A DNA stretch of 18,241 nt from an uncultured bacterium (GTDB lineage: Bacteria > Pseudomonadota > Gammaproteobacteria > Burkholderiales > Burkholderiaceae_E). The notes beneath the pieces are model-generated. The model had not been told where the DNA came from and searched no databases. It was given only the letters and a program-made list of their open reading frames with translations. This document shows, piece by piece, positions 1-6,281 of the stretch (position 1 is its first letter; each line of letters opens with the position of its first letter). A program made the position numbers and the translations under genes. The stretch covers positions 1 through 18,241 of the forward strand of contig CAIPGD010000445.1 in assembly GCA_903864485.1 (NCBI GenBank). The letters are read 5' to 3'.

Positions 1-106
1 ATAGAGATGAGATAGTGATATTTTGTGTATTTTTAAGAAGAAATTGAGAGTGTACTATGCAAGAGTTCGATAATAATAAAGTACCCATTAAGAAGTTGTG
101 GCAGGT
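1..106. other. AT-rich segment of foreign composition abutting hemD
   Basis: The first 100 bases contain about 29 G/C, against mid-to-high 50s for the rest of the window, and the change is abrupt at roughly 100-110. It falls inside the HemD conserved region, just after the GPGT motif. A plus-strand reading frame opens at an ATG at 57 (MQEFDNNKVPIKKLW, then HemD antisense sequence) and stops at 165-167, as though the beginning of another gene had been joined here. I recognise neither the sequence nor terminal inverted repeats. Possibilities are the end of an inserted element or a chimeric contig end. Confidence 0.6.
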
Positions 107-445
107 GATTGTGGCGTCGAGGGTCCCAGGTCCCACCGTAGCCACTGCAATGGCGTCAGGCCAGTGACTCAGATCGGACGATGGGGCCTCGCCCTGAAAA
201 GCCACGACTGCACTCGGACTGACGAAAACAACAAGATCCCAAGTCGGCTCCTCAGGAGCGGCGCGATCACGCGTACAAAAAATCCGGGATCGAACCACCG
301 CGACGGCTTCGGCAAAAGGAGCGGTCTCGAGAGTCGAAAACGGAAGCACCAGGGGCTCGTAGCCTTGTCGCGACAAACCGGCAGCGATGGTGAACACTCT
401 CGGCGCCGGCTGAGTCAATAGGACGAACCGGTCGCTGGAAGTCAT
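1..445 (-). CDS. hemD: Uroporphyrinogen-III synthase HemD, N-terminal part, running into atypical sequence at the window edge
   Basis: HemD cyclises hydroxymethylbilane to uroporphyrinogen III in the cytoplasm, the heme/siroheme step after HemC. I translated this frame by hand from an ATG at 445: residues 1-112 read like the HemD N-terminal half, with an early VLLTQP strand, a VFVSPSAVVAF segment (residues 73-83) and the VATVGPGT motif (101-108). AGGA lies about 9 bases before the ATG, and an in-frame TGA further upstream limits the start. From about residue 113 (base ~109 downward) similarity ends and the frame continues, without a stop, through very AT-rich sequence giving a Leu/Ser/Asn/Thr-rich tail. 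The family is about 250 residues, so the C-terminal half is missing here. It follows hemC on the same strand by 82 bases. Either the gene is disrupted or the window begins at an assembly junction; the identity of the first 112 residues is fairly secure. Confidence 0.72.
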   Translation of the reverse strand, partial: MTSSDRFVLLTQPAPRVFTIAAGLSRQGYEPLVLPFSTLETAPFAEAVAVVRSRIFCTRDRAAPEEPTWDLVVFVSPSAVVAFQGEAPSSDLSHWPDAIAVATVGPGTLDATITCHNFLMGTLLLSNSCIVHSQFLLKNTQNITISSL

Positions 446-480
446 CCTTTGAGTCCTGCCAGTCGCGAATTGGTCAGCAC

Positions 481-523
481 AGCACTCTCAAGCAGAAAAG
501 CACTCTCAAGCAGAACAGCACTC
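481..523. repeat. 18-bp direct repeat, two full copies plus a partial third, in the hemC-hemD gap
   Basis: Bases 481-498 (AGCACTCTCAAGCAGAAA) and 499-516 (same, ending in C) are identical in 17 of 18 positions, and 517-523 begins a third copy (AGCACTC). The array fills most of the 82-base spacer between the hemC stop and the hemD ATG. An in-frame TGA within this region shows it is not part of hemD. It may simply be slippage-prone spacer DNA; no function can be read from it. Confidence 0.8.
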
Positions 524-527
524 GCGC

Positions 528-1469
528 TCAGGACGCCAAAATCGCCTCGGCGCCCTGGTCGCGTAATGCAAGCGCGGCCTGCTCGCCGAGCGCTTCCGCC
601 GCCGCCAAGGTCTCCTCGCTCGTCTCAAGCACCACGCGGGCAATCCTTGCCCCGTTGATCGACGCGACCAAGGCTTCCAGACGCAACCCGCCCAACGCCT
701 CTCGAGTCGCGAAGGCAGCCAGTGGAACCCGGCAGCTCCCACCCAAGGCCCGCGAAACCGCGCGTTCAGCGGTGACCGCCAATCGGGTATCGCGGTCTTC
801 AAGCGTCGATAGCATCGCAGCCATGTCGTGTCGATCCGAACGAATTTCGATCCCCAAAGCCCCCTGGCCCGGGGCCGGCAGGCTGTCGACCGGCGGAATA
901 ACAGCGCGAATTCGGTCGGCAAGACCCAGGCGCTTTAACCCCGCAGCCGCCAGCACAATCGCGTCGAACTCACCCCGATCGAGCTTGGCCAGACGCGTAT
1001 CGAGGTTCCCGCGTAGCGGGAGAACTTCACAGTGCGGAAACCGGGCTCGCAGCAAAGAGGCGCGACGCAAGCTCGACGTCCCAATTCTTGCACCGGCAGG
1101 CAAGGCCTCAAACGACGCATAAACTGGCGAAACGAAGGCGTCTCGCGGATCCTCACGGGGCAAGATCGCAGCCAGCGAGAAGCCCTCGGGCAACTGCATC
1201 GGAACATCCTTAAGGGAGTGCACCGCAAGATCGGCGCGCCCATCCATCAACGCCGTCTCAAGTTCTTTGGTGAACAGACCCTTGCCGCCGACCTCGTGCA
1301 GTGCACGATCAAGAATCTGGTCGCCTTGAGTCGTCATCCCGAGCAAGGTGACGGCCCCATCAGGCAAACCAACCGACAACAACGACCGAACATGTTCGGC
1401 CTGCCAAAGCGCCAGCCGACTCTCGCGGGTGGCAATGACGACTCGCTTCGTGGAAGACTCCAGCACCAC
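528..1469 (-). CDS. hemC: Porphobilinogen deaminase (hydroxymethylbilane synthase)
   Basis: HemC polymerises four porphobilinogen molecules into hydroxymethylbilane for tetrapyrrole synthesis, in the cytoplasm. The 313-residue product has the usual family length and all landmarks: an N-terminal ATRESRLALWQAEHV strand/helix, HSLKDVP with the catalytic Asp (~88), GTSSLRRASLL (~130-140), LRGNLDTRLAKLD, LAAAGLKRLG, and LGGSCRVPLAAFA with Cys ~246, which carries the dipyrromethane cofactor. The start is one of two adjacent GTG codons (1469 or 1466); AAGGGG lies 3 bases before the first and 6 before the second, so the second may be used. The gene is third in the algZ-algR-hemC-hemD series, 56 bases after algR, an order known from Pseudomonas and many betaproteobacteria. 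Its ribosome-binding site sits in a possible hairpin, listed separately. Confidence 0.96.
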   Translation of the reverse strand: MVLESSTKRVVIATRESRLALWQAEHVRSLLSVGLPDGAVTLLGMTTQGDQILDRALHEVGGKGLFTKELETALMDGRADLAVHSLKDVPMQLPEGFSLAAILPREDPRDAFVSPVYASFEALPAGARIGTSSLRRASLLRARFPHCEVLPLRGNLDTRLAKLDRGEFDAIVLAAAGLKRLGLADRIRAVIPPVDSLPAPGQGALGIEIRSDRHDMAAMLSTLEDRDTRLAVTAERAVSRALGGSCRVPLAAFATREALGGLRLEALVASINGARIARVVLETSEETLAAAEALGEQAALALRDQGAEAILAS

Positions 1470-1472
1470 GAT

Positions 1473-1491
1473 CCCCTTACTGTTCTAAGGG
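1473..1491 (-). promoter_or_regulatory. Small hairpin that would cover the hemC ribosome-binding site
   Basis: Read on the minus strand, CCCTTA (1491-1486) can pair with TAAGGG (1479-1474) across a 6-base loop. The 3' arm overlaps the AAGGGG Shine-Dalgarno (1478-1473) of hemC. The stem is only 6 bp, with three A-T pairs, so its stability is modest. If it forms, it would lower hemC translation relative to algR on a shared transcript. This is an inference from base pairing only. Confidence 0.35.
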
Positions 1492-1525
1492 TCCCGATGT
1501 TACACCGCCCCCCGGCGGCAGGGGT

Positions 1526-2317
1526 CTAGGACACCAGCCCCTTGACCATAGACCACTGCCGACGCGAGACCGGTAGCCGCTCAGTGATTTCGCGTAAGAC
1601 GACCTGCCAATACGGATCCCCCCCCTCGCTCTCAACCTGAGCGACCCGCTCAAACCCGCCAATGGAGTCTCGGGCGACCAGCGCATTGCGATGAATCCGA
1701 ACGAAGCGTTCTCCGAACTCTTCCTCGAGCGCGGTGAGAGATTCCTCAATCAGGTATTCACGCTCGACCGTACGGACCGTGATGTATTTCAGTTCGGCCT
1801 TGAGATAAATTACCTGCTCAACGGGAACCAAAATCACCCGCCCACGCTCATGCACCGAGAGGTGCCGGCGACGGGTGAGCGTCGCACGAGCCAATTGATC
1901 GATCGCCTGCCAGTGCTCGGCGGGACGAATCGTGAGCGCTCGACGCAGCGCAGCCAGTAGGCGCTGAGCTCGCACTGGCTTTAGAAGGTAATCAACCGCG
2001 TTGAGCTCGAACGCCTCGACGGCAAATTCGTCATGTGCCGTCACGAACACCACGAGGGGCTGGCTACGATCGGGTTCGGCATGCACCCGTGCGGACATAT
2101 GGCGCGCGAGTTCAAGGCCTGACATCCCTGGCATTTGAACGTCGAGCAGTACGATGCCCGGCCGCTGAGAATCAATCAATGCCAAGGCGTCCGATGCGTT
2201 CCCCGCTTCACCCACGATGCGATGAGGGAATTCATCGCCCAGGTCTGCAAGGAGTTCACGAAGGCGTCGGCACGCCGGCTCTTCATCATCAACAATCAAA
2301 ATACTTGTTTCAGTCAT
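1526..2317 (-). CDS. algR: LytTR-family response regulator, AlgR-like
   Basis: This is the DNA-binding partner of the adjacent sensor kinase. The 263-residue protein has a receiver domain (~5-125) with a complete active site: Asp10/Asp11 in ILIVDDEEPA, phospho-acceptor Asp59 in IVLLDVQMPG, Thr93 in FVTAHDEF and Lys113 in DYLLKPV. A LytTR DNA-binding domain (~155-260) follows, with YLKAELKYITVRT and FVRIHRNALVAR. I chose the ATG at 2317 over an upstream TTG at 2353 because homology begins there and because it overlaps the kinase stop (ATGACTGA), which implies translational coupling. In Pseudomonas, AlgR controls alginate and type IV pili; the targets here are unknown. Placement before hemC-hemD and beside argH matches the AlgR locus. 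Confidence 0.92.
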   Translation of the reverse strand: MTETSILIVDDEEPACRRLRELLADLGDEFPHRIVGEAGNASDALALIDSQRPGIVLLDVQMPGMSGLELARHMSARVHAEPDRSQPLVVFVTAHDEFAVEAFELNAVDYLLKPVRAQRLLAALRRALTIRPAEHWQAIDQLARATLTRRRHLSVHERGRVILVPVEQVIYLKAELKYITVRTVEREYLIEESLTALEEEFGERFVRIHRNALVARDSIGGFERVAQVESEGGDPYWQVVLREITERLPVSRRQWSMVKGLVS

Positions 2318-3320
2318 GGCGCCCCCGGCGTTCGGATCGGTAGGGAAAATCAAGCGTGAGGCGGAACCGATCCCCTTCGGTGTCCATCCGGAGTTCAGCT
2401 TCCATGTCGAACAGCAGCATTAATCGTTCTCGCACGTTGGACAGCGCCATCTGGTTACCCATTCGCCCCGAACCCAAGCCTTTTGATGGCAAAGGGTTGA
2501 TGATTTCGAGGCGAATCCGATCACCCATCAAGCGCCCCGAAATTTCGATCTGACCCGCGACCGCCAAGGGTTCAATCCCGTGATGTACCGCGTTCTCGAT
2601 CAGCGGTTGAATCAGCAAGGAAGGCACCAGGGCATCCATGGGGAGGTCAGCCAAAGCCCACCGGACTTGAAGACGGGGATTGAGCCGCAGGGTTTCGATC
2701 GCGAGGTATTGGCGGCAGGTTTCGATTTCTGCGGATAAGGGCACGAGCTCGCGCGTGTCGCGCATGAAGACCCGGAACAACTCAGCCAGATCCTGCAAAG
2801 TAGACTCTGCTTGTCGCGGATTGGAACGCAGCAGGCCAAGCACCGTGTTGAGACTATTGAATAGAAAGTGCGGTCTGATCCGGGCCTGCAATGCGATCAA
2901 CCGAGCCTCAGACAACGAGGGCGAGTAAGCCCTCGCCCGCAACTGAAAGTGGTTCAGGAGGGCGAAGCTCGCCGCAACGCTGGCCAGCATGCGGAGACCG
3001 ATCCAAAGCGTGGGTTCATGGGGCGTTACCGCGCCAAGAAAAATCGACACGGCACCAGCCAACCCCATAAAAGCCGCTGGCACCCCGAGCCCCACGGACC
3101 ACTGAAGTACTCGGGAGCGCCCGACGACGAAGGGACGCAAGAAGCAAAGAGATGTCAATGCGCCGCCTGCGGTAACCGCGGCAAGGCTTAAATTTGCGAC
3201 CAGCAGCGACGACCATGCGGCCAGATGTTCGCCAATCAATAAGGCACTTATCGCGATGCCGGCCAACAGCAAAAGGACTACACGAAGCGCAACCCCGGGG
3301 TTGCAGCAATCTGGTATCAC
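2310..3320 (-). CDS. algZ: AlgZ/FimS-like membrane sensor histidine kinase (LytS-type His_kinase)
   Basis: This is the sensor half of the AlgZ-AlgR pair, located in the inner membrane. From a GTG at 3320 the product is 336 residues: an IPDCCNP N-terminus typical of AlgZ, about four hydrophobic segments (roughly 12-30, 36-62, 72-97 and 105-123), then a His_kinase domain with QARIRPHFLFNSLN (phospho-acceptor His ~151) and the ATP-binding N-box LLIQPLIENAVHHGIE. As in other AlgZ proteins, the usual DxGxG box is not obvious; the sequence runs NPLP...MGNQMALSNVRERL. The GTG is chosen because GGAGG lies 5 bases upstream. The frame stays open to a TTG at 3494, which would add 58 residues overlapping the presumed promoter region, so the start is uncertain. 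It is translationally coupled to algR and divergent from argH. Confidence 0.85.
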   Translation of the reverse strand: MIPDCCNPGVALRVVLLLLAGIAISALLIGEHLAAWSSLLVANLSLAAVTAGGALTSLCFLRPFVVGRSRVLQWSVGLGVPAAFMGLAGAVSIFLGAVTPHEPTLWIGLRMLASVAASFALLNHFQLRARAYSPSLSEARLIALQARIRPHFLFNSLNTVLGLLRSNPRQAESTLQDLAELFRVFMRDTRELVPLSAEIETCRQYLAIETLRLNPRLQVRWALADLPMDALVPSLLIQPLIENAVHHGIEPLAVAGQIEISGRLMGDRIRLEIINPLPSKGLGSGRMGNQMALSNVRERLMLLFDMEAELRMDTEGDRFRLTLDFPYRSERRGRHD

Positions 3321-3540
3321 CGGAGCCTCCGCGCCATCCACAAGGCGACGAAGCGGATGGGTGGCGCTCAACGGGCTTCGGTTTGGCGCTGAGTGGTTAG
3401 AGAGTGCGGCGCTTGCGAGGAGTCCAGACTGAGATGGCTGCCGGCGCTCAGGCGGCTTGGGTGTTTCAAATCGGTCGTGGGCGCGCGAGAACAATGGGCT
3501 GCACCGGGAGTTGCCCTATATCATCCGTTCAGGAGCCTCT
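3321..3540. promoter_or_regulatory. Divergent algZ/argH intergenic region
   Basis: These 220 bases must hold the promoters for argH (plus) and the algZ-algR-hem series (minus), assuming the GTG start of algZ. A -10-like TATATC lies at 3517-3522 in front of argH, but no convincing -35 element is spaced from it. The argH ribosome-binding site AGGAG is at 3531-3535. I see no strong palindrome or arginine-repressor box. Confidence 0.4.
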
Positions 3541-4956
3541 ATGACAGACCAACTTTCGCACAAAGCCGACGCTTGGTCGGGACGTTTTTCGGAGCCCATT
3601 ACCGAGCGCGTGAAGCGTTACACCGCCTCGGTCCAATTTGACCAGCGTCTCGCCCTACAAGACATTGCGGGGTCACTCGCACACGCCAGCATGCTGCATT
3701 CGTGCGGAATTCTGACCAGCGGTGATCTGGCAGATATTCAGCGCGGAATGGCCCTGATCCAAGAGGAGATCGCGAGCGGGCAATTCAAGTGGTCGATCGA
3801 TCTTGAGGATGTTCATCTCAACATCGAAGCCCGTTTGACCGCTTTGGTGGGTGATGCCGGCAAGCGCCTTCATACGGGTCGTTCTCGAAATGACCAGGTC
3901 GCCACCGACCTCCGACTGTGGTTGCGCGAGCGCATTGATGAGACCCAGCACTGGCTCGTTCAGCTACAAAGTGCCCTGATCGATTTGGCCGAGCAGCATG
4001 TCGATACCGTCATGCCCGGATTTACCCACCTGCAGGTCGCTCAACCCGTGACTTTCGGCCATCATCTGATGGCCTATGTCGAGCAATTGCGTCGAGACGC
4101 CGAGCGGATGCATGACTGCAGAAAACGGGTCAATCGCCTCCCACTAGGAGCCGCAGCCCTGGCAGGAACCCCCTATCCGATTGACCGCCAACTGGTTGCC
4201 CAGTTGTTGGGCTTTGAAGAAGTTTGCGAGAACTCGCTTGATGCCGTCAGCGACCGCGATTTCGCGATCGAATTTTGTGCAAATGCCGCGCTCATCATGA
4301 CCCATGTGTCACGGTTTAGTGAGGAGCTCGTGCTTTGGTCAAGCCCGGCCTTTGGGTTCATTGAACTGGCTGACCGATTCTGCACCGGCAGCTCAATCAT
4401 GCCGCAAAAGAAAAACCCGGATGTGCCCGAACTCGCACGGGGCAAAACCGGTCGGGTCACTGGCAGTCTGGTTAGTCTGCTCACCCTGATGAAGGGGCAA
4501 CCACTCGCCTATAACAAAGATAATCAGGAAGACAAAGAGCCCTTGTTCGATGCGGCAGACACGGTAATCGATACCCTCGCCATTTTCTCTGAACTCGTTC
4601 CGGGGATATTCGTTCATGCGGCCCGTATGCGCGAAGCGGCGACCCGAGGATACTCAACCGCCACCGACCTTGCCGATTATCTGGTCCGACTCGGACTCCC
4701 GTTTCGAGAAGCCCACGAGGCGGTGGCCTTGGCCGTACGTGCCGCAATTGATTCAGGCCGAGATCTCACCGCACTGCAACTCGATGAAATTCGACAGTTC
4801 GCACCGAAGGTCGCGGATCTAATCAGCGCGGATGTGTTTGTGGTCCTTGCGCTCGAAGGATCGATCCATTCGCGTCAGCACCTGGGCGGAACAGCACCCA
4901 CTCAAGTCCAGGCGGCAATTGCCAAAGCGCGTCTCCGATTGGCCGAGGCCGGCTGA
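3541..4956 (+). CDS. argH: Argininosuccinate lyase
   Basis: ArgH splits argininosuccinate into arginine and fumarate, the last step of arginine synthesis, as a cytoplasmic tetramer. The 471-residue product has the normal length and the superfamily signatures: LHTGRSRNDQVATDLRLWLR (~110-129), a GFTHLQ segment (~160-165), LPLGAAALAGT (~200-210), VSDRDFAIEF, and the fumarase/aspartase signature GSSIMPQKKNPD (283-294), whose flexible loop serine is the presumed catalytic base. The ATG at 3541 is preceded by AGGAG at 6 bases, and homology begins there; the frame is open further upstream but that part is not conserved. It stands alone on the plus strand and is divergent from algZ, as in Pseudomonas. 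No strong terminator follows. Confidence 0.97.
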   Translation: MTDQLSHKADAWSGRFSEPITERVKRYTASVQFDQRLALQDIAGSLAHASMLHSCGILTSGDLADIQRGMALIQEEIASGQFKWSIDLEDVHLNIEARLTALVGDAGKRLHTGRSRNDQVATDLRLWLRERIDETQHWLVQLQSALIDLAEQHVDTVMPGFTHLQVAQPVTFGHHLMAYVEQLRRDAERMHDCRKRVNRLPLGAAALAGTPYPIDRQLVAQLLGFEEVCENSLDAVSDRDFAIEFCANAALIMTHVSRFSEELVLWSSPAFGFIELADRFCTGSSIMPQKKNPDVPELARGKTGRVTGSLVSLLTLMKGQPLAYNKDNQEDKEPLFDAADTVIDTLAIFSELVPGIFVHAARMREAATRGYSTATDLADYLVRLGLPFREAHEAVALAVRAAIDSGRDLTALQLDEIRQFAPKVADLISADVFVVLALEGSIHSRQHLGGTAPTQVQAAIAKARLRLAEAG

Positions 4957-5061
4957 ATCACCCGCCAAACCCTTTAAAACAGTCTAAAACCAAGGGTAAA
5001 CACGGGCCCCAAAAATCCCTGCGAACCGTCAGTCGCAAGCCGAACGCGCCGACAAACCCTC

Positions 5062-5111
5062 TACAATCCGGATAAGAAGTTCGCTGAAATCTTCATCTTT
5101 GAGTTAAAGGA
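5062..5111 (+). promoter_or_regulatory. Possible -10 element and ribosome-binding site of the TRAP binding-protein gene
   Basis: In the argH-TRAP gap (4957-5119), TACAAT at 5062-5067 is a good -10 match, but the region 17 bases upstream has no clear -35. AGGA at 5108-5111 is the ribosome-binding site. The downstream gene must have its own promoter or read through from argH. Confidence 0.35.
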
Positions 5112-5119
5112 AGTTCGTG

Positions 5120-6202
5120 ATGGATCGACGTCAAATCATTAAAAACACGGGTCTCGCAGGGATCCTCGCGACCGGTGTTGCTCCCGGCATTGTCGGCGCC
5201 CAGGCACAAATTCGGTGGCGCATGACTTCGAGTTTTCCAAAGCCACTCGACACCCTGTTTGGCGTGGCCGACGTGTTCTCAAAAAAGGTCAGCGAAATGA
5301 CCGGCGGGAAATTCGTCATCTCGACCCACGCAGCGGGCGAGATCGTTCCGGCATTCGGGACGATTGATGCCGTCCAGCAAGGTACGGTTGAGTGCGCAGG
5401 AACGGCTAGTTACTACTATTTTGGCAAAGATCCGGTCTTTGCACTGGGCTGCACCATCCCGTTTGGTCTAAATGCGCGTCAAATGACCGCCTGGCTTTAC
5501 GAGGGCAACGGCCTGACCCTCATGCGCGAATTTTTCCGGCAATACAACATCATGATGTTCCCCATGGGGAATACCGGCTCCCAAATGGGCGGGTGGTGGC
5601 GTAAGGAAATCAAGTCGTTGGCAGACGTCAAGGGCGTGAAGTTCCGTACCGGCGGTTTTCCTGGAAAAGTCTGGGAGCGGCTTGGTGGTATCGCCGTCAA
5701 TCTCCCGGGCGGTGAAATCTATTCAGCCCTCGAAAAAGGGACTGTCGATGCCGCCGAGTGGGTGGGCCCTTACGATGACGAGCGCCTTGGCCTGCACAAA
5801 GTGGCCCCTCTCTACGCATACCCGGGCTGGTGGGAGCCAGGCCCCAATATCGACCTGCACGTCAATATCAAAGCTTACGAGGCCTTGTCGCCAGAATATC
5901 GGGCGATCATTGAAAACGCCGCTGCCTACGCACACACCGACATGCTGGCCAAGTATGACTCCCGTAATCCTGCAGCGCTGAAGCGTCTGGTGGCCGGTGG
6001 CACCAAGCTTTACAAGTTCCCGAAAGACATGATGGATGCCGCCTTCAAGGAGGCAACGGCGCTGTACAGCGAATTGTCCGATACCAACCCGAACTGGAAG
6101 AAGATCTACGCTGATCTTTCAAACTTCCGCCGCGACTCAAACCTGTGGTTCCGCCTGACCGAAGCCGCCAATGACGACTTCATGCAGGCTGCCCGCCTGT
6201 AA
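5120..6202 (+). CDS. dctP: TRAP transporter periplasmic substrate-binding protein (DctP superfamily, TakP/FcbT1-type)
   Basis: This is the periplasmic receptor that hands an organic-acid substrate to the TRAP membrane subunits. The 360-residue protein begins MDRRQIIKNTGLAG, a twin-arginine signal with a hydrophobic core and an Ala-x-Ala-like end near GAQAQ. The mature part matches the TakP/mannitol-chloroaromatic branch: MTSSFPKPLD, VKFRTGGFPGKVWERLGG (the conserved Arg expected to grip a carboxylate), GGEIYSALEKGTVDAAEWVGPYDD, and YAYPGWWEPG. TakP relatives bind 2-oxoacids; others take lactate or aromatics, so the substrate cannot be named. A GTG at 5117 is an alternative start; AGGA lies 8 bases before the ATG. 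The membrane subunits are encoded convergently just downstream, so this gene is expressed separately from its partners and ends at a strong terminator. Confidence 0.92.
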   Translation: MDRRQIIKNTGLAGILATGVAPGIVGAQAQIRWRMTSSFPKPLDTLFGVADVFSKKVSEMTGGKFVISTHAAGEIVPAFGTIDAVQQGTVECAGTASYYYFGKDPVFALGCTIPFGLNARQMTAWLYEGNGLTLMREFFRQYNIMMFPMGNTGSQMGGWWRKEIKSLADVKGVKFRTGGFPGKVWERLGGIAVNLPGGEIYSALEKGTVDAAEWVGPYDDERLGLHKVAPLYAYPGWWEPGPNIDLHVNIKAYEALSPEYRAIIENAAAYAHTDMLAKYDSRNPAALKRLVAGGTKLYKFPKDMMDAAFKEATALYSELSDTNPNWKKIYADLSNFRRDSNLWFRLTEAANDDFMQAARL

Positions 6203-6237
6203 TTTGATCGCTAAGTCTTAATATAGGCCTAGCATTC

Positions 6238-6275
6238 AACGCGCCAGCGAACTCAGGTTCGCTGGCGCGTTTTTT
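6238..6275 (+). terminator. Strong intrinsic terminator after the TRAP binding-protein gene
   Basis: A perfect 15-bp stem (6238-6252 with 6257-6271, AACGCGCCAGCGAAC and its complement) closes a TCAG tetraloop. It is followed by a T run to 6275. The T run is on the plus strand only, so it terminates the dctP transcript; reading from the minus strand the stem is not followed by T's. It separates the convergent dctP and dctQM units. Confidence 0.93.
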
Positions 6276-6281
6276 ATTACT

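Noticed and set aside
98..421. Plus-strand open frame of 107 codons
   Set aside because: It lies antisense to HemD, is Arg-rich, and has no recognisable domain or ribosome-binding site.
655..1529. Plus-strand open frames opposite hemC
   Set aside because: These are antisense frames of a well-conserved gene, with Arg/Ser-rich composition and no domain.
4969..4997. ACCCTT/AAGGGT arms after argH as a terminator
   Set aside because: The stem is only 6 bp with a 17-base loop and no T run.
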